NCBI GenBank assembly: GCA_037721215.1 | Contig: JBBJNV010000025.1 | Coordinates: 1 to 64,000, forward strand | Source: Gemmatimonadaceae bacterium | GTDB lineage: Bacteria > Gemmatimonadota > Gemmatimonadetes > Gemmatimonadales > Gemmatimonadaceae | DNA: 64,000 nt | Direction of reading: 5' to 3' | Shown: piece after piece, positions 17,950 to 25,931 of the stretch | How positions within the stretch are numbered: the stretch's first letter is position 1 | How the letters are laid out: each line of letters begins with the position of its first letter | Position numbers and translations under genes: made by a program | The notes under the pieces: generated by a model | Told to the model about the DNA's origin: nothing | What the model saw: the letters and a program-made list of their open reading frames with translations, nothing else | Databases searched by the model: none

Positions 17950-18001
17950 CCTGCCCCCATTGGTACTGTCTCCGCCCGTTTACCCTCCCTGTTGTAGCTG
18001 A

Positions 18002-18139
18002 CTCTCGCGAGATTGCTCGCTGAATTTCTCGAATGCAGAAAGCCTAGTGGACTTCGAGGAAGTCCGCCGACGCATCGCTCCGTTTGCCGAGGCAGCTGGT
18101 TATCTCACCGATGAGGATGTCTTCCGCGACGTTTCGTGA
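18002..18139 (+). pseudogene. Truncated antitoxin remnant of a PIN-type module
   Basis: The open frame carries VDFEEVRRRIAPFAEAAGYL followed by TDEDVFRDVS and a stop, which looks like the C-terminal toxin-binding tail of a short VapB-type antitoxin. No ATG and no DNA-binding N-terminus (ribbon-helix-helix, AbrB or similar) are present; at most a GTG at 18047 gives about 30 residues. The stop overlaps the GTG of the toxin remnant as GTGA, the usual coupling in these operons, so this was once an intact pair. Confidence 0.55.
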
Positions 18140-18541
18140 GGGTTTTCCTCGAACCAATGTGCTCGCCGGTGCCCTGGCGACACGTGGTCTTTGCACCGAT
18201 CTGTTCGTCTCGTTCTGGCCGAACACGAACTGGTCGTGGGGGAAGTTGTCCTCGACGAACTCCGTCGGGTGCTTAACACGCGATTTCGCCTTCCCGCCGC
18301 GCGTGTGGCGGAGGTCGAGGAGCTGTTACGGGCCTACGAGGTCGTCGATCGGCCGGAATCTCCCGACGCGGTGGCGGTTCAAGACGCTGACGACGGTTGG
18401 ATCCTGGCCAGTGCACGTTCCGCGCGCGTCGATGCGTTGATCACGGGGGACGGCGACTTGCTCGCTGTAGCTGATCAGGTCCCATTCCGCGTCCTGTCTC
18501 CTCGCGCGTTTTGGGATGAGGTCCGGCGTGGAGCTCGCTAA
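18136..18541 (+). pseudogene. PIN-domain toxin disrupted by two single-base deletions
   Basis: Three frames must be joined to recover a VapC-like PIN nuclease: VRVFLE (frame of 18136), TNVLAGALATRGLCTDLF (next frame) and RLVLAEHELVVGEVVLDELR to DALITGDGDLL and FWDEVRRGAR (18191 frame). The first break falls exactly at the DTN motif carrying the first catalytic Asp (about 18153). The second is about 18206. The remaining acidic positions (DELRRVL, DADDGWILASA, TGDGDLL) are intact. Each break is explained by one missing C. An intact toxin would have been an RNase; this copy should be inactive unless the breaks are sequencing errors. Confidence 0.7.
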
Positions 18542-18719
18542 CCACTCGCTGATACTGACACCGAGGCTCAGGTTCAGCACGTGCGCCCTTCCAATCACAT
18601 ATCGTAACGCACGGTAGTACGCAGCAGCGTCAAACTCTTCCGCGGAACGCTCGCTTCGCTCGCCTGGTGTGACCCGCTCGCAGCAGAAGCTGGCTTAGAC
18701 CGCAATACTTAACTCTGTT
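18542..18719. other. Intergenic stretch without a recognised gene
   Basis: No start with a ribosome-binding site on either strand. The reverse strand can be read as EEFDAAAYYRALRYVIGRA and onward without stops, but it has no family resemblance I recognise and no start signal. It may be a decayed gene fragment belonging to the toxin-antitoxin patch. Confidence 0.4.
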
Positions 18720-19241
18720 ATGACGAAAGCGGTTACGAAGATTGCAGACATCAGGGCTCTACTCTTGCGCGGTCGGACTGAGCCCGACTCGGTCTTTCCC
18801 GATATTCGACGGCTCGCTGCAAGCCCCGAATGGCAAACGCGTGAAGTGGCGGCAACCGCATTAGTTGAGATTGGAAAGCGTCACCCCGAAGCTGTGGCGA
18901 AACAGGCGCGCCGATGGGCTGCCCTCCCCGATGCCAGCATCCGGCGCGCGGCCAGCGAGGGCTTGAGGGGGATCGTAAAGCAGTCTCCCGAGATGGTCTG
19001 GCCAGTGCTCGAGCTGCTGCGTGCTGATGGGAATCTCTATGAAAAAAAGTCGGTCGCCAACGTATTACGCAACGCAAGTGGTCGCTGCCCCGACGATGTT
19101 CTCGCTATTTGTCGTAAGTGGGCGGAGTCACGAAGCAGTGATACTCATTGGATCGTGAAAGATGGCTTACGGAAATTGCGCGCGACTCGACCAACGGATG
19201 TCGAACAGATCCTGGCTGAAGCTTCACGCGTTGCGGTCTAA
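18720..19241 (+). CDS. HEAT-repeat (AlkD-like / DNA alkylation repair superfamily) protein
   Basis: A 173-residue all-helical protein with repeated HEAT-type pairs (FPDIRRLAASPEWQTREVAA, AVAKQARRWAALPDASIRRAA, AICRKWAESRSSDTHWIVKDGLRKL). The TREVAATALVEIGKRHPE segment and overall layout resemble the AlkD/DNA-alkylation-repair superfamily, but the protein is shorter than AlkD (about 230) and the substrate pocket cannot be confirmed. It sits alone between two toxin-antitoxin loci, which suggests a cargo gene of a mobile or hotspot region. Function is not established. Confidence 0.7.
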   Translation: MTKAVTKIADIRALLLRGRTEPDSVFPDIRRLAASPEWQTREVAATALVEIGKRHPEAVAKQARRWAALPDASIRRAASEGLRGIVKQSPEMVWPVLELLRADGNLYEKKSVANVLRNASGRCPDDVLAICRKWAESRSSDTHWIVKDGLRKLRATRPTDVEQILAEASRVAV

Positions 19242-19640
19242 CGATCCTGAAACTGCGTGAAACTCTGTACACCGGCATGACCTTCAATCGTACACTTTGC
19301 ACGTCTTGATTCCCGCGTAGCACGAGGCGGATGACAGGGCGGGCGTCAGCGTCACGCCACTCGAGTAAACGCGAGCGGCATTTGCGGTCTCGCTTCTTCG
19401 GCGACAATACATTGACTCTTGCCGGAGATTGAAGCAAATGCAATTCAGTGAGACCACAGCCCCCTTCAAACTTGCTGCGCTGCGAATAGCGCGGTCCGCC
19501 TTGTTTTCGGATTCGGCGTGGCAGGCAACGCGGAGATTGCGTCCCTGAATCAGCATACCGCGGGGCACGGTACATGCACCCCCCGCCGATAACGGCCCAG
19601 TGGCCTTTCAGCTGAACTCCAGCATTAGACGCCGGTCTTC
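19242..19640. other. Non-coding gap before the Xre/RES module
   Basis: About 400 bp without a convincing gene on either strand. Reverse-strand open frames exist but are Arg/Cys-rich shadows with no ribosome-binding site. Short palindromes (GGCC..GGCC, TTCAGCTGAA) occur near 19600. The segment looks like a decayed cassette spacer. Confidence 0.4.
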
Positions 19641-19648
19641 TTGCGTCC

Positions 19649-19682
19649 TGCCATGTGGCATCATAGGTTATGCCACATGGCA
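19649..19682 (+). promoter_or_regulatory. Palindromic operator spanning the Xre antitoxin start codon
   Basis: TGCCATGTGGCAT at 19649-19661 and ATGCCACATGGCA at 19670-19682 form a perfect 13-bp inverted repeat with an 8-nt spacer. The right arm contains the ATG at 19677. A weak promoter-like pair (TTGCGT at 19641, 17-nt gap, TAGGTT at 19664) would overlap it. Autoregulation by the encoded Xre antitoxin is the natural reading. Confidence 0.65.
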
Positions 19683-20177
19683 AAGATATCCCCTGTAGCA
19701 GAAGTCGCACGCAAGTCTGCCGATGTAGCCGAATTGTGGGACCGCGTGCAGTCGGGACATCGAGAGGGTCACTATTACGTAGCTCTCTTTGGTTTACGGC
19801 GGTATGACCCGATTCACGTCGCTGAACAAATCCAGCGCGGGTTCAGCTATGCGGCTTTCGAACGGTTTCAGAGAAATACCGACTTTTCTTACCACCTTCT
19901 GGCGAAGATCGTAGCGGTGCCCCAGCGCACCCTCGCTCGACGGAAAGTTGCGGGACGGTTTGAGCCCGAAGAATCGGATCGGCTCGCTCGGATTTCACGA
20001 GTGTTCGCAAGGGCACTCGAACTGTTCGAGGGAGATATCGAGAACGCCCGTGAATGGCTGACCAGTCCTGTGCGCGGACTGGGAGGCCGTGCTCCTATTG
20101 AGTTTGCTTCGACAGACGTCGGCGCGATCGAGGTCGAAAACCTGATTGGCCGCCTGGAGTATGGCATCCCGTCGTAG
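19677..20177 (+). CDS. Xre/MbcA/ParS-family antitoxin of a RES-type toxin-antitoxin pair
   Basis: The start at 19677 lies inside a perfect palindrome; a longer frame back to a TTG at 19641 is less likely. The 166-residue protein has an N-terminal helical DNA-binding region (FQRNTDFSYHLLAKIVAVPQ, RTLARRK about 70-95). The C-terminal MbcA/ParS toxin-binding domain follows (ALELFEGDIENAREWLTSPV, LGGRAPIEFASTDVGAIEVE, LIGRLEYG), ending in a tail that blocks the toxin's active site in characterised family members. It is immediately followed by the toxin, with no gap. It should bind the toxin and repress its own promoter. Confidence 0.93.
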   Translation: MAKISPVAEVARKSADVAELWDRVQSGHREGHYYVALFGLRRYDPIHVAEQIQRGFSYAAFERFQRNTDFSYHLLAKIVAVPQRTLARRKVAGRFEPEESDRLARISRVFARALELFEGDIENAREWLTSPVRGLGGRAPIEFASTDVGAIEVENLIGRLEYGIPS

Positions 20178-20648
20178 ATGCGTTTATGGCGACTCGTCAA
20201 AACGCGATACGCCGCTACCGCCTTTGATGGAGAAGGGGCGCGGCTCCATGGAGCCCGCTGGAACGGCGTCGGAGTTCGGGTCGCATATGCAGCTGATAGT
20301 TCTGCCCTTGCCGTCCTTGAGGTCCTGGTTCACCTGGGCAAGGTGTCGGTACTGCCTTCCTATTCACTCGTCACTGGCAACTTACCCTCATCGTTGATGG
20401 AAGACCTTGAGGAGTCCACGCTTCCCGCAGGTTGGAATGCGTCGCCGGTGCCACCGGCTGTTCAATCAATGGGTGATGCGTGGATCAGATCGGGTCGCTC
20501 CCTCGCTCTCAGGGTTCCCAGCGCGATCGTTCAAGGGAGCTATTCGGTGCTGATCAATCCTGCCCATCCTGATGTCGGGCAATTCATCGTTGACGCTGCT
20601 ACGCCATACAGTTTCGACGCCCGCCTCATAAAAATCCCCGGCGTCTGA
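20178..20648 (+). CDS. RES-domain toxin (NAD+-consuming)
   Basis: A 156-residue RES-domain protein whose ATG directly follows the antitoxin stop. The three hallmark residues are visible: Arg in HGARWNGVGVRVAYA, Glu in ALAVLEVLVHLGK and Ser in GSYSVLINPAHPD. Characterised RES toxins such as MbcT degrade NAD+ by phosphorolysis or hydrolysis, causing growth arrest until neutralised by the Xre-type antitoxin. Length matches the family and no frame damage is seen, so unlike the neighbouring PIN module this pair appears functional. Confidence 0.93.
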   Translation: MRLWRLVKTRYAATAFDGEGARLHGARWNGVGVRVAYAADSSALAVLEVLVHLGKVSVLPSYSLVTGNLPSSLMEDLEESTLPAGWNASPVPPAVQSMGDAWIRSGRSLALRVPSAIVQGSYSVLINPAHPDVGQFIVDAATPYSFDARLIKIPGV

Positions 20649-20764
20649 CACGCGCTCCCGTCAGGAGGCGTCATCCAGACACGGCGACACCGAATCTCAA
20701 CGACTATACCGAACGGTTGCACAGTTTCGTTTGTCAGAGTACGGCACTCCAAACGGACTCGACG

Positions 20765-22825
20765 ATGAAACAAGCAAGTGGCTTCAGATCTTTGTTCGTA
20801 TTCAGCGCTTTATCTCTTGTTGCAGCGCAGTGGTACGACCCTCCGCTCCAGGCTCCCTCTCGAGCCGTGCAGGTCGGAACGCGCGGGGCCACGCTTCCGG
20901 ATACACTACCCAGGCTCATACCAATTGAGGCGCTGTATGGAGCCGCCGCCACTCAATGGGGTGGTATCTCGCCGGACGGTCGCTGGCTGTCGTATGTAAA
21001 GAACTGGCGCGGGCGGCAGAACGTCTTCGTGCGAGCGGTTGGATCCACCCGCGAGCGCACTGTTACGCGCGACTCGGTCCGCTCGGTAAACAGGTACTGG
21101 TGGTCCGGAGACGGGAAACGAATTCTCTGGATCCAGGACCGCGGCGGCGATGAGAACTATCACCTCTACGCGGCGAATCTGGCCGATGAATCCGGCCGGG
21201 TCCGCGACCTCACGCCCTTCAGGAACGTGGAAGTTGAAATAGTAGCGCTGCCATTCCGCACCCCCGGTATCGCGATCATTACGCTGAACAAACGCGACCC
21301 CGCCCTGGCTGACGCTTACCGCCTTGATCTTGCCACCGGCAGGCTGGAGCTGGCGGCAGAGAATCCCGGGAACTTCTTCGGGTACGTAGCGGACGGTCAG
21401 AATCAGGTTAGAGCGGCCTACGGAGTGGATTCCGCCGGCCACTATCAGCTCTTCGCCCGGACGTCGGAGTCCACCAAGTGGAGAATGGTAAAAGCGTACG
21501 CGGTCGAGGATCGCATCACGCCATTGAGGTTTGCGCCAGACGGCCGCCTATACCTGATCAGCAACGCCGGTACGGATCTCTCTCGCCTCGTTCTGATCGA
21601 CCTCGAGACTGGCGTGGAGAGAATGGTGGATGGCGATCCACTCGCGGAGGTAGACATCGACCAGCCCCTGTTCGATGACGCGACCGGAGAGTTACTGATG
21701 ACGCGGTACATCGGTGACACTGCCCGGCTCTATTCGAAGACCGCCGATATGAGCGCACTTCTTCATGCGGCGAAGCGGGCCGGAGGCGGAGTAGTGGAAA
21801 TGGGTGGAGGCACACGCGACAGATCGCGCTGGGTCGTGACACTTCACTCGCCAACCAGTCCACCTGTCACGTACCTCTTCTCACGACGCACAGGAATACT
21901 CGAGAAGTTCTACGAGCCACGTCCCCTGCTCAGAGAGTATCGGTTCGCGGAAATGCAGCCCATCTCGTACACAGCGAGAGACGGTCTGCGAATAAGGGGA
22001 TACGTCGCGCTCCCGCCCGGTCGTACTCCTCGTGCGCTTCCACTGGTCGTTCTCGTACACGGTGGCCCGTGGGGCGATACAGACAAGTGGGAATTCCGCA
22101 CTGACGTGCAGCACCTCACGAACCGTGGATACGCAGTCCTCATGGCGAACTACCGCGGAACGACAGGCTTCGGGAAGCGGTTCTCGCGCGCGGCAAAGAA
22201 AGAATTCGGGCGCGCGATGCACACAGACCTGCTCGACGGTATCGACTACCTCAGCGGTAGAGGTATCGTCGATACCGCCCGGGTGGCCATCATGGGCGGA
22301 AGCTATGGCGGGTACGCCGCACTCGTTGGTCTCACGTTCACGCCGCAGAGATTCGCATGCGCGGTGGACTACGTCGGGCCGAGCAGCCTCGTCACTTTGC
22401 TCGAATCTTTTCCGCCGTCCTGGAAGCCATTCCTTCCGCGGTCCTGGTATCCTTTCGTGGGCGATCCGCGGAAGCCGGCTGACAGGGCCGACATGATCTC
22501 GCGATCTCCGCTCTACCGCGCCGATTCAGCGCGCGCGCCGTTGATGATTTTCCAGGGCGCCAACGATCCACGCGTGACGAAACAACAGGCGGACGAGATC
22601 GCGGTCGCGCTTCATCGACGCAAAATTCCTGTTACTTACCTGCTCGCGCTGAACGAGGGGCACGGCTTCGCCGAAAGTGAGACCGCGCTCGCCGTAAACC
22701 GAGCGACCGAAGAATTTCTCGCGAAGTGCCTGGGTGGTCGAGTGCAGGCGGACGTGAGCCCTCGTGTGCTGGCGGCGATGCGTCGCATGACGGTGAATGT
22801 GGACACATTGCGACTGGCGCGATGA
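20765..22825 (+). CDS. Secreted S9-family prolyl oligopeptidase-like peptidase
   Basis: The start at 20765 gives a signal-like leader (MKQASGFRSLFVFSALSLVAAQ). Residues about 60-410 form a beta-propeller region (WGGISPDGRWLSYVKNWRG, KRILWIQDRGGDENYHLY). Residues about 425-670 form an alpha/beta-hydrolase with Ser513 in GGSYGGYAAL, Asp601 in ANDPRVTKQQ and His633 in NEGHGFAES. S9 enzymes of this DAP/AAP-like branch cleave short peptides, probably in the periplasm. A longer frame begins at 20717 but lacks the leader logic. The gene stands alone between the toxin-antitoxin pair and the RCC1 lipoprotein. Confidence 0.92.
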   Translation: MKQASGFRSLFVFSALSLVAAQWYDPPLQAPSRAVQVGTRGATLPDTLPRLIPIEALYGAAATQWGGISPDGRWLSYVKNWRGRQNVFVRAVGSTRERTVTRDSVRSVNRYWWSGDGKRILWIQDRGGDENYHLYAANLADESGRVRDLTPFRNVEVEIVALPFRTPGIAIITLNKRDPALADAYRLDLATGRLELAAENPGNFFGYVADGQNQVRAAYGVDSAGHYQLFARTSESTKWRMVKAYAVEDRITPLRFAPDGRLYLISNAGTDLSRLVLIDLETGVERMVDGDPLAEVDIDQPLFDDATGELLMTRYIGDTARLYSKTADMSALLHAAKRAGGGVVEMGGGTRDRSRWVVTLHSPTSPPVTYLFSRRTGILEKFYEPRPLLREYRFAEMQPISYTARDGLRIRGYVALPPGRTPRALPLVVLVHGGPWGDTDKWEFRTDVQHLTNRGYAVLMANYRGTTGFGKRFSRAAKKEFGRAMHTDLLDGIDYLSGRGIVDTARVAIMGGSYGGYAALVGLTFTPQRFACAVDYVGPSSLVTLLESFPPSWKPFLPRSWYPFVGDPRKPADRADMISRSPLYRADSARAPLMIFQGANDPRVTKQQADEIAVALHRRKIPVTYLLALNEGHGFAESETALAVNRATEEFLAKCLGGRVQADVSPRVLAAMRRMTVNVDTLRLAR

Positions 22826-22852
22826 TTCCACCTGAATCGCCCCGTTGCGTCA

Positions 22853-24325
22853 TCACTTGAACTTCAATCCTCCGGCCACCTGCACGGGCGTCGGAGAAGA
22901 GAGCGTCGTACCATTTCCCAGGCGTCCGCCGAACCCCCAACAATACGCGTCTCCAGCCACCGTTACGCCACACGTGAGCGAACTGCCGGCCGCGACCCCT
23001 CGAAACCTGAGTGCGCTCGATACCGGTGCCGGTATCTGCGTTGTCTGGGTGGAGCCGTTACCGAGCTCGCCGCTGGAATTGCTGCCCCAGCAAATAATCT
23101 GGAGAGTGCTCGCTACCGCGCAGGTGTGCGCGTCAGGCGACCCCAGAATTATACTTGAACCTGTTCCAACTGACAGCGCGATGAACTTGAAATCCGTCTC
23201 TACTTTCCTCGGCTGTGCACGACACGGAGTACGCACGCCGAGGGCAGGGAGGCAGTATTCGGCGCCGGAGGATGAGCCGAGTTCTCCGGCCCCATTGGAG
23301 CCCCAGCAATAGATGTCGCCGTCGAAATCGAGGCCGCACGAATGGCCGTGCCCCGCGCTGATTGACTGAAAGCGCAGATTGCCCGGCACTTGCCGCGGCT
23401 CGACGCCATTTATCAGAGGTCCCGGTGTCTGGTTGTACCGTCCGGTACCCCAACAGTATGGAATATCAGCCCGGTCGAGTCCACACACATACGCAAACCC
23501 AAGGTCAATTGCACGGAACTGTGTAGTCACAGGCAATCGCGCAGGGATGCGAACGTTCTCTCCCCAGCAATGGATCGCGCCATCAGCGGAAACGGCACAG
23601 CTCCGCGCCGTGCAGACATATACTTCGAGACACTCGAAGTTTCCGGTCCGCGGTACTGTAGAAGCCACGGATACGTTGACGAAGGAACTCGATCCGGAGA
23701 CCGGGGTCGGTACGAGCCGGGCCGTGGACGTGCCGTCGCCGATTTGCCCTCTTGAATTGTCGCCCCAGCAGTGAACGCCGGTTGCCGTCGTTCCGCAGGC
23801 GTGCGTCCTCCCCACAGAAACCGAAGTAAAGGTCAGGTTTCCAGTCACTTTCTGCGGCGCCACAACCGGTGTCTGCCGATCACCGGTACCCGCCTGCCCG
23901 TAGTCGTTCTCGCCCCAGCAGAAGAGCTCGTCAGCAGTCGTCAATCCGCACGTCGTCGTGACACCCGCGGTAAGCGATGACCGCGCACCAACCACGCTAA
24001 CAATCGTCTCGGCGGAAATGCCACCGGCATCGACGCGAATCGTTGCGGAACCTGAAGCCTTTCCACTGATGCGGCCACGTTGATCGACCGAGACGATGTC
24101 GCTAGCTGAACTCGACCATCTCACCGCCGTATCGTTCAAGGCCGCGCCTGAAACCATGAATGGCTGGAGCTTGATCATCGACCCGATCAGCAGGTTTGGA
24201 GCCTCAGGCACAAGCCTGATCCTGGACACCGGTTCAATGATGATCGCGTCGGAGTTGCAGCTCTCGGTGAGGATCACCGTGGCGACGAGCATACCGAGCC
24301 GGAAAATGAGTCTCATCCGCCGCAT
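22853..24325 (-). CDS. RCC1-repeat surface lipoprotein with N-terminal Ig-like domain
   Basis: A 490-residue protein. A leader ends in TESCNSD (weak lipobox). An Ig-like (BIG2) domain at about 30-105 has VRWSSSASDIVSVDQRGRIS. At least seven RCC1-type blades follow, each marked by CWG plus a GQxGxG- or GELGNG-type turn (for example ELFCWGENDYGQAGTGD). They probably form a seven-bladed propeller facing outside. Such proteins are expanded in Gemmatimonadota and myxobacteria; ligand unknown. Each blade carries a conserved pair of cysteines. Starts only 34 bp from the divergent Ig-like lipoprotein. Confidence 0.88.
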   Translation of the reverse strand: MRRMRLIFRLGMLVATVILTESCNSDAIIIEPVSRIRLVPEAPNLLIGSMIKLQPFMVSGAALNDTAVRWSSSASDIVSVDQRGRISGKASGSATIRVDAGGISAETIVSVVGARSSLTAGVTTTCGLTTADELFCWGENDYGQAGTGDRQTPVVAPQKVTGNLTFTSVSVGRTHACGTTATGVHCWGDNSRGQIGDGTSTARLVPTPVSGSSSFVNVSVASTVPRTGNFECLEVYVCTARSCAVSADGAIHCWGENVRIPARLPVTTQFRAIDLGFAYVCGLDRADIPYCWGTGRYNQTPGPLINGVEPRQVPGNLRFQSISAGHGHSCGLDFDGDIYCWGSNGAGELGSSSGAEYCLPALGVRTPCRAQPRKVETDFKFIALSVGTGSSIILGSPDAHTCAVASTLQIICWGSNSSGELGNGSTQTTQIPAPVSSALRFRGVAAGSSLTCGVTVAGDAYCWGFGGRLGNGTTLSSPTPVQVAGGLKFK

Positions 24326-24336
24326 TGTCTCGCCCG

Positions 24337-24366
24337 AGTATTGCAGACTGTGTGGAAACATGGCAA
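24337..24366 (-). promoter_or_regulatory. Candidate promoter of the RCC1 lipoprotein gene
   Basis: On the minus strand TTGCCA (24361-24366) and AATACT (24337-24342) are separated by 18 nt, 5 of 6 and 4 of 6 to consensus. The -35 box overlaps the start codon of the divergent gene at 24360, so transcription of one gene would interfere with the other. Confidence 0.35.
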
Positions 24367-25361
24367 CCAGGTACCGCAGGATTCGCTCCGTCGGGAGAAC
24401 GTTGTCTCCGTTGGCTGGCGTAGCGCTGATCATGGTGGGCGCGTGCACTGAAAGCGTCACTCCGAAGGAACCGTCCGAAGTTGCAGCTGTCTCCGCGACG
24501 CAGCTGTCGGACACGGTCGGCTTGCAGGTATCGCCATCGCCGTCGGTGATCGCCAGGGACGGGAGCGGCGACCCTCTACGCGGGGTGCCGGTAATGTTCA
24601 CCGTCACAAGCGGCGGCGGAACAATCGTGGGAGAAGCCGCCGAGACCGACACTTCCGGTGTTGCAACGGTAATCAGCTGGCGACTCGGCCGTACAACAGG
24701 ACTCAATACTCTCACCGCTACTGTCGGGGGCCTTGCACCCGTGGTGTTCACCGCGAGAGCGATTGCTGGCTGGCCCGTGTCGATGAGTCGCATTGCCGGT
24801 GACGGCCAGACAGTCATTGCGGGAACCCCCGTGCCTGTGCGTCCAGCGGTGCTACTGCGGGACGTCGACGGCAATCGGGTGTCAGGTGCGACCCTCACAT
24901 TCGAGGGAGCCGGAGTTATGGGAGCGACTCAGATCACCGGCGAAGACGGTATCGCCACGGTTGACGGCTGGGCTCCCCCAAGAGTTGGAACCGCAAGTCT
25001 CGACGTGCGGAGCGGTTTCCTCTACAACAGTTTTCGCGCAACCGCACAAGCAGGACCCCCGGCGACGCTTACCAAAGTGGCGGGCGACATGCAGTCGGCG
25101 CCTGCCGGAACCGCCGTCGGGAGGAGACCGGAAGTACTGGTGCGCGATGCCGCGCTCAATCTTGTGCCAGGGGTGTCAGTCGTTTTCACCGTCGCGAGTG
25201 GTGGCGGAACCGTTGTGAACGGGTCTCAGACCACCAATTCGAGTGGGGCGGCGTCTCCGTCAACGTGGATATTGGGAAGTGCGGGACCTCAATCACTTCG
25301 TGCAACAGCTGCCGGCCTTCCGCCAGTAATCTTCACCGCGACTGCAACAGTCCCGCCGTGA
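24360..25361 (+). CDS. Lipoprotein with tandem bacterial Ig-like (BIG1) domains
   Basis: The ATG at 24360 gives a 333-residue protein with a leader ending in LIMVGACTES (lipobox VGAC). Three Ig-like domains of invasin/BIG1 type follow, recognised by LRGVPVMFTVTSGGGTIVGE, VSGATLTFEGAGVMG and VPGVSVVFTVASGGGTVVNG, each followed by a TDTSGVATVISWRLG- or NSSGAASPSTWILG-type strand. These domains usually hold surface proteins away from the cell. It is divergently arranged with the RCC1 lipoprotein at a 34-bp spacing, and the two may be co-displayed. No catalytic domain seen. Confidence 0.88.
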   Translation: MATRYRRIRSVGRTLSPLAGVALIMVGACTESVTPKEPSEVAAVSATQLSDTVGLQVSPSPSVIARDGSGDPLRGVPVMFTVTSGGGTIVGEAAETDTSGVATVISWRLGRTTGLNTLTATVGGLAPVVFTARAIAGWPVSMSRIAGDGQTVIAGTPVPVRPAVLLRDVDGNRVSGATLTFEGAGVMGATQITGEDGIATVDGWAPPRVGTASLDVRSGFLYNSFRATAQAGPPATLTKVAGDMQSAPAGTAVGRRPEVLVRDAALNLVPGVSVVFTVASGGGTVVNGSQTTNSSGAASPSTWILGSAGPQSLRATAAGLPPVIFTATATVPP

Positions 25362-25402
25362 CATGGCAGGGACGGAGTGTGCTCGGCCTGCACGTATTCT
25401 CA

Positions 25403-25921
25403 ATGAAGAGAATTGCCTGGTTTTGTGTTGTGTCAGCGCTTTGCAGTAATGCCTTATTCGCTCAACGGAATCATGCCAGGGTGCGCGTTGGCGATCAGGT
25501 ACGGTTTCGACTGACGCCAAGCGCAGCTCTCCCGATTGGTGCCACTGACCTGCAATGCGAAGGGCAAGTGTTCACGCTGCTGCGGGACACCCTGGTCATC
25601 CGACCACATGCCTTCTGTGGTCGTGCTTCCATCGCGGGAATGGAAGTCCGCCAGCTACAGCTTGAACAGAGAAAGGGATCTCGGAGGGGACATGTCCTGA
25701 AGGGCGCGCTCCTGGGGCTCGTGGGCGGTGGAATTGCGGGTTGGTTGATCGTCGGCGATGGATGCCGAATTAGTCCATGTGATGGAGGATTGGCTGTGAT
25801 TGAATTCACTCTTGCCGGAATTGTTTCCGGGGGAATTATTGGTTCCGCGGTTGGCTTCCTGTTGCCGGCCGGGGTCCATTGGCGATCGCTGACGCACGCA
25901 GTGCTTCTCGACCGGCGCTGA
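25403..25921 (+). CDS. Hypothetical exported membrane protein with glycine-rich helices
   Basis: A 172-residue protein starting MKRIAWFCVVSALCSNALFAQ, a signal peptide with cleavage near residue 21. A beta-rich segment follows (VRVGDQVRFRLTPSAA, LRDTLVIRPHAFC). Then come two glycine-rich hydrophobic stretches (GALLGLVGGGIAGWLIVGDG and FTLAGIVSGGIIGSAVGFLL, about 105-155) and a short basic end. This pattern, a small beta domain plus glycine-zipper helices, is frequent in Gemmatimonadota exported proteins of unknown role. No enzyme motif. It lies 41 bp after the Ig-like lipoprotein. Confidence 0.65.
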   Translation: MKRIAWFCVVSALCSNALFAQRNHARVRVGDQVRFRLTPSAALPIGATDLQCEGQVFTLLRDTLVIRPHAFCGRASIAGMEVRQLQLEQRKGSRRGHVLKGALLGLVGGGIAGWLIVGDGCRISPCDGGLAVIEFTLAGIVSGGIIGSAVGFLLPAGVHWRSLTHAVLLDRR

Positions 25922-25931
25922 GAACTTCCGC

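Noticed and set aside
19237-19640. GTCTAAC near 19237 and a CAGCTGAACTCCAGCATTAGAC stretch near 19609 resemble integron attC ends.
   Set aside because: They are about 390 bp apart, longer than attC sites, no inner L'/L'' pair is seen, the GTT of the core is ATT, and no integrase lies nearby.
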